Shown: positions 1 to 5,911 of the stretch, in pieces
How positions within the stretch are numbered: position 1 is the stretch's first letter
Layout: each line of letters opens with the position of its first letter
NCBI GenBank assembly: GCA_002398485.1
Contig: DGYV01000002.1
Span: forward strand, 1 to 7,730
Source: Peptococcaceae bacterium UBA4997
GTDB lineage: Bacteria > Bacillota > Dehalobacteriia > UBA4068 > UBA4997
Length of the DNA stretch: 7,730 bases
Reading direction: 5' to 3'
Program-made: the position numbers and the translations under genes
The notes under the pieces: model-generated
What the model saw: only the letters and a program-made list of their open reading frames with translations
Databases searched by the model: none
What the model was told of the DNA's origin: nothing

Positions 1-22
1 CTACCAATTGAGCTATACCCCT
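1..22 (-). tRNA. tRNA 5' end, partial, probably tRNA-Trp
   Basis: Read on the minus strand from 22, the sequence is AGGGGTATAGCTCAATTGG followed by TAG. It has a 7-nt acceptor strand (AGGGGTA), then T8, A9, the D-stem GCTC and the D-loop with GG. The rest, including the anticodon, lies outside the window. The AGGGG(T/C)-TAG start with an A at position 1 resembles bacterial tRNA-Trp, so Trp is an inference from the acceptor and D-arm only. A good promoter lies just upstream, which makes this the first gene of its transcript. Confidence 0.8.
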
Positions 23-38
23 ATGTGCGACAAAAAAT

Positions 39-67
39 ATTATATAGTATATTTATGTACTCGTCAA
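39..67 (-). promoter_or_regulatory. Sigma-A type promoter of the tRNA
   Basis: On the minus strand, the -35 box TTGACG (67-62) and the -10 box TATAAT (44-39) are separated by exactly 17 bases. The predicted start is near 32, about 10 nt before the mature tRNA 5' end, a usual spacing for a stable-RNA promoter. No other gene lies between it and the tRNA. Confidence 0.8.
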
Positions 68-162
68 GCCTAATCATTAAAGATTTTTAAGCTTTTTACG
101 AATTTGAATATTAAAACCGGGAAGATAATAGAAGCTCTAAATCATCTTTTATTTAGATGTTT

Positions 163-191
163 TTGACAAAAATATAAAATAATGATATAAT
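163..191 (+). promoter_or_regulatory. Sigma-A type promoter of the DEAD-box helicase gene
   Basis: A perfect -35 TTGACA (163-168) and a perfect -10 TATAAT (186-191) are separated by 17 bases. Transcription should begin near 198, giving a leader of about 80 nt before the ATG at 278. The match to consensus suggests high basal transcription, so control may act on the leader hairpin that follows. Confidence 0.88.
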
Positions 192-220
192 TAATAAGCA
201 AAATTTATCTTGGTTATAAT

Positions 221-249
221 AAGCGGAGATAAGCTCTTCCGCTTTTTTT
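221..249 (+). promoter_or_regulatory. Terminator-like hairpin in the helicase mRNA leader (possible attenuator)
   Basis: AAGCGGA (221-227) pairs perfectly with TCCGCTT (238-244) around a 10-nt loop, and a run of seven T (243-249) follows. This is the form of an intrinsic terminator. It lies between the promoter (start near 198) and the ribosome binding site (266-271), where it could stop transcripts early. Nearby segments offer alternatives: TTATCT (205-210) can pair with AGATAA (227-232), and the loop's CTCTT (234-238) can pair with AAGAG in the ribosome binding site. The hairpin is seen; conditional attenuation or translational control is inference. Confidence 0.55.
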
Positions 250-277
250 ATGTGTAAATTTAAGAAAGAGGTTACAA

Positions 278-1942
278 ATGGAAAACATGGAAAAACAGGG
301 ATTCAGCTTCGAAAAACTGGCTATTTCTCCCGAAATCAAAAAGGCAGTTGCCGAAATGGGGTTCATTAACACAACGCCTATTCAGGAAGGCACTATACCG
401 CTGATTATGGCAGGTAAGGATGTTATAGGCTATTCCCAAACAGGTACAGGCAAAACAGCGGCTTTTGGTATACCCGCTATTGAAAAAATTGACCCCGATA
501 AACCTAAGGAAACCCAAGTTCTTGTACTATGCCCCACTCGTGAACTGGCCGTACAAGCAACAGAAGAAATAAAAAAATTTGCCAAATACAAAAAAGATAT
601 TCATACTGTATGTGTATATGGCGGCGATTCTATAGAAAGGCAAATCAGGGAACTTAAAAGAGGCGCCCAAATCGTTATCGGTACACCCGGAAGGATAATG
701 GACCATATGCGCCGCAACACCTTAAAACTGCAAAATTTAAAGATGATAATCCTTGATGAAGCTGATGAAATGCTAAACATTGGCTTCCGCGAAGATATTG
801 AAACCATCCTGCGGGACATCCCCGAAGGTAAGCAAACAGTGCTTTTTTCCGCAACTATGCCACCAGCAATCGTAGCCATAACCAAAAAATTCCAAAATAA
901 TCCTATTATGGTAAGAGGCCAAAGCCATACCCAAGGCCTTACTGTACCCGCTATTGAACAAATATATTATGAAGCGCCGATAGGCCATAAAGAGGATGTG
1001 CTGTGCAGCATTTTAAATTTATATGACCCTAAACGTTCCATGATTTTTTGCAACACCAAAAAAATGGTTGATGAGCTAACTGAAAATTTGCAGGCCAAAG
1101 GCTATTTGGCAGAAGGTTTGCATGGTGATATGCGCCAAACTGCCAGGAGCCAAGTAATGAATAAATTCAAAAACGGCAAAATCAATATACTGATTGCCAC
1201 GGATGTTGCTGCCCGCGGTATTGATGTTGAAGATATTGAGGCAGTGTTCAATTATGATATTCCCAATGATCAGGAATATTATATCCACCGTATAGGCAGA
1301 ACAGGACGAGCTGGTAAAAGCGGCAAAGCTTTTACAATAGTAAGCGGCCGCAGGCAGGTTTATGCGCTTAGAGATATTCAGCGTTTTACCAAAGCCCAAA
1401 TATGCCAAAAACCACTGCCTTCCAGCAAGGAAATAAACCAGCATCAAATAAATAAATTTGTAGAAATGATCAGTGAAGTGCTGAATCATAAGAAATATCA
1501 AAGCTATGAAAATATTATAGATAAACTTACCGAACAGGGTTTTGAATTAAAAGATATTGCGCAGTCTCTCTTACATTTACAGCTTGCTGGTGAAATAATC
1601 ACCGAGCCTTTGGCATATGAAAATTTACAATATAACAACCCTAAGACAAAATATGCAGAAAACCGAACCAAACAATTTGGCAGAAAAAATGCTTCCGCTA
1701 AAAATATGACAAGGTTAACCATAAATATAGGAAGTAAAAAAGGCATATCTCCCAACCATATAGTTGGTGCTATAGCACAAGCAACAGGTTTACCGGGTAA
1801 GATTATAGGACACATAGATATACACCCTGACTATAGCCTGGTAGATGTTGATAAACATTATGAAGCACAAATACTTTCCATAATGAAAAAGTGCAAAATA
1901 AAAGGTATTATGACATCCACCACACCATATAAAAATAAATAA
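278..1942 (+). CDS. deaD: DEAD-box ATP-dependent RNA helicase with C-terminal DbpA-type RNA-binding domain
   Basis: A 554-residue cytoplasmic protein that unwinds short RNA duplexes using ATP. The family (DeaD/CsdA, CshA, DbpA) acts in ribosome assembly, mRNA decay and cold growth. All core motifs are present: Q motif with Q36; Walker A SQTGTGKT 53-60; PTRELA 86-91; TPGR 136-139; DEAD 160-163; SAT 191-193; IFCNTKK about 256-262; TDVAARGID 308-316; HRIGRTGR 337-344. A helical linker (about 385-470) follows, then a DbpA-like RNA-binding domain (about 477-548) with the typical pattern MTRLTINIG...GISPNHIVGAI and a closing IKGIM segment. The start at 278 is supported by AAGAGG (266-271) six bases upstream; a second in-frame ATG at 287 is less well placed. 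The gene is monocistronic, with its own promoter, leader hairpin and terminator. Length and domains fit DeaD/CshA better than a short RhlB-like helicase. Whether it is specific for 23S rRNA, as DbpA is, cannot be told. Confidence 0.95.
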   Translation: MENMEKQGFSFEKLAISPEIKKAVAEMGFINTTPIQEGTIPLIMAGKDVIGYSQTGTGKTAAFGIPAIEKIDPDKPKETQVLVLCPTRELAVQATEEIKKFAKYKKDIHTVCVYGGDSIERQIRELKRGAQIVIGTPGRIMDHMRRNTLKLQNLKMIILDEADEMLNIGFREDIETILRDIPEGKQTVLFSATMPPAIVAITKKFQNNPIMVRGQSHTQGLTVPAIEQIYYEAPIGHKEDVLCSILNLYDPKRSMIFCNTKKMVDELTENLQAKGYLAEGLHGDMRQTARSQVMNKFKNGKINILIATDVAARGIDVEDIEAVFNYDIPNDQEYYIHRIGRTGRAGKSGKAFTIVSGRRQVYALRDIQRFTKAQICQKPLPSSKEINQHQINKFVEMISEVLNHKKYQSYENIIDKLTEQGFELKDIAQSLLHLQLAGEIITEPLAYENLQYNNPKTKYAENRTKQFGRKNASAKNMTRLTINIGSKKGISPNHIVGAIAQATGLPGKIIGHIDIHPDYSLVDVDKHYEAQILSIMKKCKIKGIMTSTTPYKNK

Positions 1943-1948
1943 TTTTTT

Positions 1949-1990
1949 AAGCTGCCTGCTATGGTTTTAATATCAGGCAGCTTTTTTTTT
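1949..1990 (+). terminator. Intrinsic terminator of the helicase gene
   Basis: AAGCTGCCTG (1949-1958) pairs perfectly over 10 bp with CAGGCAGCTT (1974-1983), and the T run extends through 1990. It begins six bases after the TAA. It is oriented for the plus strand. Read on the minus strand the hairpin is followed by A residues, so it should be a poor terminator for the convergent ABC operon that ends at 2021. Confidence 0.92.
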
Positions 1991-2020
1991 GATCCCCAAA
2001 ATTAATAAAAAACCAAAACA

Positions 2021-2653
2021 CTATATTTCTTTATTATTAAAAATTGCCACAGAAATAAAATATGACGCAACAAAAAGAACCAATGCTACAATAGGTAGTA
2101 TTTGCAACAAAGTTATTATTAAAATATCTGTGGCTTTATTGGGCATTATCAAACCGGTTTGTGCTAAAATAGCTAGAAGAATACTGGGAATGAACAACAC
2201 TATAAATAAAATGATCCTGCTTTTTTCAATACCGAATTTATAAACCAACGGTAATAATATAGTTAACATAATAAGCGCAACAGAACCTGATGTTAATACT
2301 GTAAGCATAAGCATTAACAAATCCGCTTCATTACCCATAAATACAGGAATAACCGCAATAATAAGACTTATGGCAACCCCTAAGCATACCAAAATAAAAG
2401 CAAGTAAGTATTTTCCCAAAACCAGTTCTTTTCTACTTATAGGCATACTTAAAGCATATATATTCCATTTTGCCAGTTCATCGTAAGACATTGAGGTAAT
2501 AGCCATAATAGCAAACAATATACTTATAAAAGTTGTGGTAAAACTGGAATCATCCGAAAAAAAAGCAAATGCCGTAAAAACCGTAACTATTAAAATAACC
2601 GAACGACCATAGGTTTTTAAATTTATCAGATCTTTTAACAGTAAGCCTCTCAT
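2021..2653 (-). CDS. ABC-2 family transporter permease subunit
   Basis: A 210-residue integral membrane protein, probably the membrane half of a small ABC exporter. Hydrophobic stretches give about six membrane segments: roughly 17-32, 39-55, 82-106, 112-138, 146-169 and 176-205. The cytoplasmic stretch SYDELAKWNIYALSMPISR (56-74), followed by KELVLGKYL, is characteristic of ABC-2 permeases found beside YtrA-type GntR regulators in Firmicutes; it probably contacts the ATPase. The ATG (2653-2651) overlaps the ATPase TGA as ATGA, indicating translational coupling. A GGGGGA ribosome binding site lies just upstream, inside the ATPase gene. The exported substrate cannot be inferred. Relatives respond to cell-envelope stress or peptide antibiotics, but that is family context, not evidence here. 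No clear minus-strand terminator follows. Confidence 0.88.
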   Translation of the reverse strand: MRGLLLKDLINLKTYGRSVILIVTVFTAFAFFSDDSSFTTTFISILFAIMAITSMSYDELAKWNIYALSMPISRKELVLGKYLLAFILVCLGVAISLIIAVIPVFMGNEADLLMLMLTVLTSGSVALIMLTILLPLVYKFGIEKSRIILFIVLFIPSILLAILAQTGLIMPNKATDILIITLLQILPIVALVLFVASYFISVAIFNNKEI

Positions 2654-3510
2654 CTTTTTTCCCCCTTTACATAATAGAGCATTATTTCTTCAATATTGGT
2701 TTGATCAATTAAAAAATCAGGATATTTATGTGCCATTTTGCTTTTATCTCTAACCAATATTTCACAGCCAAAATGATTCTTTTGATAACCAACAATATCA
2801 TTAGGATCTATTTTTATAAAATCATCAGCTCCACATTTCATTATGCCATAGTTATAAATAAGGTCATCCTTAGATTCCATAAAAATTATTTTACCTTCAT
2901 GGATAAATGTTATATAATCAGCTATTTTTTCTAAATCACCGATAATATGAGAAGAAAAGAAAACTGCTTTTTCTTCATCCTGAATAAAATCCAAAAGTAT
3001 ATCCAAAACCTCATTGCGCATTATAGGGTCCAAGCCGCCTGTAGCTTCGTCTAAAAGCAAAAGCCTGGGATGGTGAGAAAGTGCCGCAGCAATAGCAAGT
3101 TTCATTTTCATACCGCGTGAATACTCTTTAACAGTTTTGGCAATAGGGATTTTTAATTTGCGCAGATATTCATTAAAAAGACTATCATCCCAATTTGCAT
3201 AAATCCCCTTCATTATTTTACTTATATCTTTAGCTTTTAAGGCATCATGGAAATTACTGCCATCAAAAACTACTCCAATTTCCTGTTTTATTTGCTTTTC
3301 ATTTTTTTTGTTATCCATACCCAATATTTGCACAGAACCGCTGTCTGTCTTCACTAAATTAAGTATTGCTTTTATAGTAGTTGTTTTACCTGCTCCGTTT
3401 TCACCAATAAAACCCATAATAGAACCTTTGGGTAAAACAAAACTTACTTCATCAAGCTTAAAATCCTTGTATCTTTTGGTTAACCTGTTTACTTCCAATG
3501 CATTAGCCAT
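2650..3510 (-). CDS. ABC transporter ATP-binding protein (YtrB/BcrA-like)
   Basis: A 286-residue ATPase expected to power the permease encoded immediately downstream. Visible motifs: Walker A GENGAGKT 36-43; signature YSRGM 130-134, in place of LSGGQ; Walker B LLLLDE 150-155; D-loop GGLD 158-161; H-loop H188. At the Q-loop position the sequence is VVFDGS (80-85), with Asp83 where glutamine is usual; this and the degenerate signature recur in GntR-linked ATPases of this subfamily. Residues about 215-286 form a short C-terminal extension of the kind that follows the ATPase domain in drug and antibiotic exporters. It is the second gene of the operon. Its ATG lies seven bases after the gntR stop, and the best ribosome binding site, GGAGG, sits in the last gntR codons about 12 nt from the ATG, slightly far. 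Substrate unknown. Confidence 0.93.
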   Translation of the reverse strand: MANALEVNRLTKRYKDFKLDEVSFVLPKGSIMGFIGENGAGKTTTIKAILNLVKTDSGSVQILGMDNKKNEKQIKQEIGVVFDGSNFHDALKAKDISKIMKGIYANWDDSLFNEYLRKLKIPIAKTVKEYSRGMKMKLAIAAALSHHPRLLLLDEATGGLDPIMRNEVLDILLDFIQDEEKAVFFSSHIIGDLEKIADYITFIHEGKIIFMESKDDLIYNYGIMKCGADDFIKIDPNDIVGYQKNHFGCEILVRDKSKMAHKYPDFLIDQTNIEEIMLYYVKGEKR

Positions 3511-3517
3511 ATTTCAA

Positions 3518-3892
3518 TTAATCCTCCTCATAAAAAACCTTAATCAGTTCAACTAGCTCGTTTAAAGGCATACCGCTGGTTTTGGCCGTATCCACCGCTT
3601 TTTGAAGATGTTTTTCAACAATGCGGAAATGTTCTTCCCTAATAAACTCCAAATTTTTTCTAGCCACAAAACTGCCCTTGCCTATTACGGTTTCAATAAA
3701 ACCATCCCGTTCCAGGTCCTCATAGGCTCTTTTGGTGGTTATAACGCTTATTCTTAATTCTTTGGCCAGTAAGCGCATGGAAGGCAATGCATCACCTTCT
3801 GACAAAGTTCCGTTGATGATAAGGTTCTTGATTTGTGAGGTTATTTGCTCATAAAGGGGCTTATTATCCGAATTGCTGATGATGATATTCAA
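3518..3892 (-). CDS. GntR-family transcriptional regulator, YtrA subfamily
   Basis: The predicted product has 124 residues. An N-terminal winged helix-turn-helix (about 12-77) shows the GntR pattern: PLYEQI, then LPSMRLLAKELRIS, TTKRAYEDLERDGFIETVIGKGSFVA. A short helical tail of about 45 residues follows instead of a large effector domain, which defines the YtrA subfamily. The frame is open upstream to an ATG at 3958, but I chose the TTG at 3892-3890. AGAGGTGA stands four bases before it, and the upstream ATG lies inside the -35 box and so before the transcript start. Such regulators usually repress their own operon, here with the ABC ATPase and permease genes directly downstream. A perfect inverted repeat over its promoter supports autorepression. 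The inducing signal is unknown; relatives respond to envelope-active antibiotics. Confidence 0.92.
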   Translation of the reverse strand: MNIIISNSDNKPLYEQITSQIKNLIINGTLSEGDALPSMRLLAKELRISVITTKRAYEDLERDGFIETVIGKGSFVARKNLEFIREEHFRIVEKHLQKAVDTAKTSGMPLNELVELIKVFYEED

Positions 3893-3910
3893 AAAATCAC
3901 CTCTTTTGCA

Positions 3911-3939
3911 ATATTGTATATATACGCTATATACAATAT
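3911..3939. promoter_or_regulatory. Probable GntR operator: perfect 12-bp inverted repeat
   Basis: ATATTGTATATA (3911-3922) and TATATACAATAT (3928-3939) are exact reverse complements separated by TACGC. The repeat overlaps the -10 box (3935-3940) and the predicted start (near 3929) of the gntR-ABC operon promoter, so a bound dimer would block initiation. A two-fold site with TTGTATATA half-sites suits a dimeric winged-helix regulator. Assignment to the adjacent GntR protein is inference from position and symmetry. Confidence 0.8.
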
Positions 3940-3963
3940 AACACCTGTTTATACTCATGTCAA
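3935..3963 (-). promoter_or_regulatory. Promoter of the gntR-ABC transporter operon
   Basis: On the minus strand, the -35 box TTGACA (3963-3958) and -10 box TATATT (3940-3935) are spaced by 17 bases. Transcription should start near 3929, giving a leader of about 37 nt to the TTG start of gntR. The palindromic operator covers the -10 and start. No other promoter is apparent before the ATPase or permease genes, so all three probably share this one. Confidence 0.85.
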
Positions 3964-4010
3964 TAAAAAATAAAATAAAGCCGGGTTTTTTACCACGGCT
4001 TTATTTTTTA
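3964..4010. terminator. Terminator after the methyltransferase/MTHFR gene, potentially bidirectional
   Basis: AAATAAAGCCG (3973-3983) pairs perfectly with CGGCTTTATTT (3996-4006). An A-rich tract precedes it and a T run follows (4004-4009). On the minus strand the hairpin lies about 25 nt after the stop at 4033 and is followed by U-rich sequence, so it should end that transcript just before the gntR promoter. No plus-strand gene needs it. Confidence 0.88.
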
Positions 4011-4032
4011 TATTTAGTTATAGTAAAGCTTT

Positions 4033-5784
4033 TCAGCAAAGCAGCTTTTGTAATAAGGCTCCTACTATATCCACCCTTTTAAGAGGTGTAACAATATAAT
4101 AACCATCTATATAAGGTCCTGTTTTTTTCGCTATTTCTAAAGAAACCGCCAAGGCTATTTCTACCGCTTCTTCACGGGTTTTATCTTTATAGCGGTTTAT
4201 CAAGTCATCGGGAATAGTTATGCCCGAAACTTCGTTATTTATAAAACAAGCATTCCTATAGCTTACCAAAGGCATAATGCCAGCCAATATTTTAGCATTA
4301 AGTGTTTGCTTGGCTTTTTGAAGATTGGCTATTGCCTCATCGGAATAAATTGGCTGGGTTAAAAACAGGCTTACACCTGCTTTTATTTTAGCTTCGGCAC
4401 GTTTTAATTCAGATGCAAAGTTTAGCGCATTCACATTTAAAGCCGCCGCCATGCGAAAAGGATCAACTGCAAAAACCGTATCATTAAGATCCTTTACATA
4501 TTCAGCCATCTGTACGGAATTTCGGTTGAATACAACTTTAACTTGGCCGCGGTCTACCTGAGGTAAAGGATCCCCTGTAATAATAAGGATATTTTGCACA
4601 TCTTCTATATTAAGACCCAATAAAAGGGCCTTGGTTGCGTTTATATTACGATCACGGCAAGTAAGATGCGGCATTACCTGAATATTTGCTTCACGTTGTA
4701 ACTTAGCAGCCATCATAGAACTATCTGCCCTGGCGCTTGCTATTGGGCAATCGGCCACCGTTATAATGTCCGCACCTGCCTTTTTTAAAGTTTTTGCAGC
4801 ATTTAACAAAAAATCCACATTTATATCCGCGGGTGGATCTAACTCAACCGCTATTACTTTTTCGCCTTTTTGCAATTTATCATAAAATAAATTTGTCTTT
4901 ATTTTATATAGTTTTTCTTTTTCGGCATATTTAATTGGGGTTTTCATTTCAGGGGCGGAAGTTTTTAAGGTTTTGGCAGCTAATTCTATATGCGCAGGCG
5001 TAGTACCGCAACAACCCCCCAGAATTTTCACACCATAATCCCGCATTGCCGCCAGTTTTTCCGCAAAGTATTCGGGGCTGGTATCATAAACAGTGCGGCT
5101 ATTGATAACAGAAGGATAACCGGCATTTGGCATTATGGAAATATAGCGGTTATTTATATCAAACGTTTTAATGTAATTGAGCAAATGCGCAGGACCGCAA
5201 ACACAGTTGAAACCATGGGCATCTATATATGGGCTTTCAGCCATTTGTTCAAAGATTTTTTTCCCTGAAACACCGCAAGATGTATAACCATCGGGAGATA
5301 CAGCAAATTGCGCTAAAATAAAAACATTGGGTTGTTTTTCTTTTATATATTGAGCTGTTTTTAAAATTCCCTCGGCAGAACTAAAAGTTTCAAAAATAAA
5401 ATTTTCCGCACCAAGCCATAAAAAAACATCAGCAATTTCCATAAGTTCCGCGCTGTTATTATTGCCATCATCATTATTTACAGGCCCTATATCAGCAAAC
5501 ACTTTTACTTTTGTATTTTCCGCAGCCTGCCCTGCTATCTTATAGCCTGCTTTGATAATATTGCTAAATTTCTCACCAAAATTTGTTCTGTTTGCACCAA
5601 AGGTATTGGTTTTTATAGCATCGGCGCCTGCTTCTATATATTCTTTATGTATACTAAAAACTTTTTCTCGCTCATCAAGGTTTGCCAGTTCACATGGCAT
5701 ATCATATCTTTTATTTTTCAGGGCAAAATATGTGCCCATTGCACCGTCAAATAATATAAATGGTTTGGATTCAAAATAAGACAC
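4033..5784 (-). CDS. Bifunctional homocysteine S-methyltransferase / 5,10-methylenetetrahydrofolate reductase (YitJ-like)
   Basis: A 583-residue soluble fusion linking one-carbon metabolism to methionine synthesis. The N-terminal half (about 1-280) is a homocysteine methyltransferase barrel with DGAMGTY (13-19) and the zinc-ligand cysteines Cys194 (GFNC) and Cys258-Cys259 (GGCCG). The C-terminal half (about 300-583) is a MetF-like flavoprotein that reduces methylene-THF to methyl-THF: Glu314 in VELDPP corresponds to the catalytic glutamate, with HLTCRDRN (373-380), TGDPLP (403-408) and LTQPIY (475-480). The length is close to B. subtilis YitJ. The folate- and cobalamin-binding modules of full MetH are absent, so the methyltransferase half may need a separate corrinoid protein or use another methyl donor. 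The frame opens at a TTG at 5814, but I chose the GTG at 5784-5782 because GGGGGG (5796-5791) lies six bases upstream and the TTG overlaps the promoter region. It is a single-gene unit with a terminator at 3964-4010. Confidence 0.94.
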   Translation of the reverse strand: MSYFESKPFILFDGAMGTYFALKNKRYDMPCELANLDEREKVFSIHKEYIEAGADAIKTNTFGANRTNFGEKFSNIIKAGYKIAGQAAENTKVKVFADIGPVNNDDGNNNSAELMEIADVFLWLGAENFIFETFSSAEGILKTAQYIKEKQPNVFILAQFAVSPDGYTSCGVSGKKIFEQMAESPYIDAHGFNCVCGPAHLLNYIKTFDINNRYISIMPNAGYPSVINSRTVYDTSPEYFAEKLAAMRDYGVKILGGCCGTTPAHIELAAKTLKTSAPEMKTPIKYAEKEKLYKIKTNLFYDKLQKGEKVIAVELDPPADINVDFLLNAAKTLKKAGADIITVADCPIASARADSSMMAAKLQREANIQVMPHLTCRDRNINATKALLLGLNIEDVQNILIITGDPLPQVDRGQVKVVFNRNSVQMAEYVKDLNDTVFAVDPFRMAAALNVNALNFASELKRAEAKIKAGVSLFLTQPIYSDEAIANLQKAKQTLNAKILAGIMPLVSYRNACFINNEVSGITIPDDLINRYKDKTREEAVEIALAVSLEIAKKTGPYIDGYYIVTPLKRVDIVGALLQKLLC

Positions 5785-5823
5785 TTTAAGCCCCCCTATG
5801 TTTTTGATAATCAATTATAACAT

Positions 5824-5852
5824 ATTATAACAAGAATAAACCATAAATACAA
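5824..5852 (-). promoter_or_regulatory. Likely promoter of the methyltransferase/MTHFR gene
   Basis: On the minus strand, a perfect -10 TATAAT (5829-5824) has a weak -35 candidate TTGTAT (5852-5847) 17 bases upstream, inside the U-rich tail of the preceding terminator. A second TATAAT at 5819-5814 could serve instead but has a poorer -35 (GGTTTA). Either choice leaves a leader of only about 25-35 nt, too short for a SAM riboswitch or T-box. Confidence 0.5.
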
Positions 5853-5882
5853 AAGCCTGCGCGCTTTTATAAAGCCGCAGGC
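5843..5882 (-). terminator. guaB: Intrinsic terminator of the IMP dehydrogenase gene
   Basis: On the minus strand, GCCTGCGGCTTT (5882-5871) pairs with the complementary arm ending GCGCGCAGGC over about 12 bp with one bulged G and an ATA loop. TTTTGTATTTAT follows. It starts about 30 nt after the guaB stop and separates guaB from the methyltransferase fusion gene. Confidence 0.88.
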
Positions 5883-5911
5883 CTTATTTATATTACAGTA
5901 AACAATTAAGC

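Noticed and set aside
137..162. Small hairpins CATCT/AGATG (143-159) or CTAAAT/ATTTAG followed by T residues
   Set aside because: The stems are only 5-6 bp and AT-rich, mutually exclusive, and lie upstream of the helicase promoter, where no transcript is expected.
250..367. ATG at 250 right after the leader T run, as a possible upstream open frame
   Set aside because: It has no ribosome binding site and overlaps far into the helicase gene in another frame, with a product that looks random.
272..1815. Several minus-strand open frames opposite the helicase gene
   Set aside because: They are reverse-frame shadows of a clearly conserved DEAD-box protein; none has a promoter, a ribosome binding site or a family-like sequence.
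3518..3958. Longer 146-residue GntR product from ATG 3958
   Set aside because: The ATG lies in the -35 box of the operon promoter, there is no ribosome binding site, and the extra residues are encoded by promoter and operator DNA.
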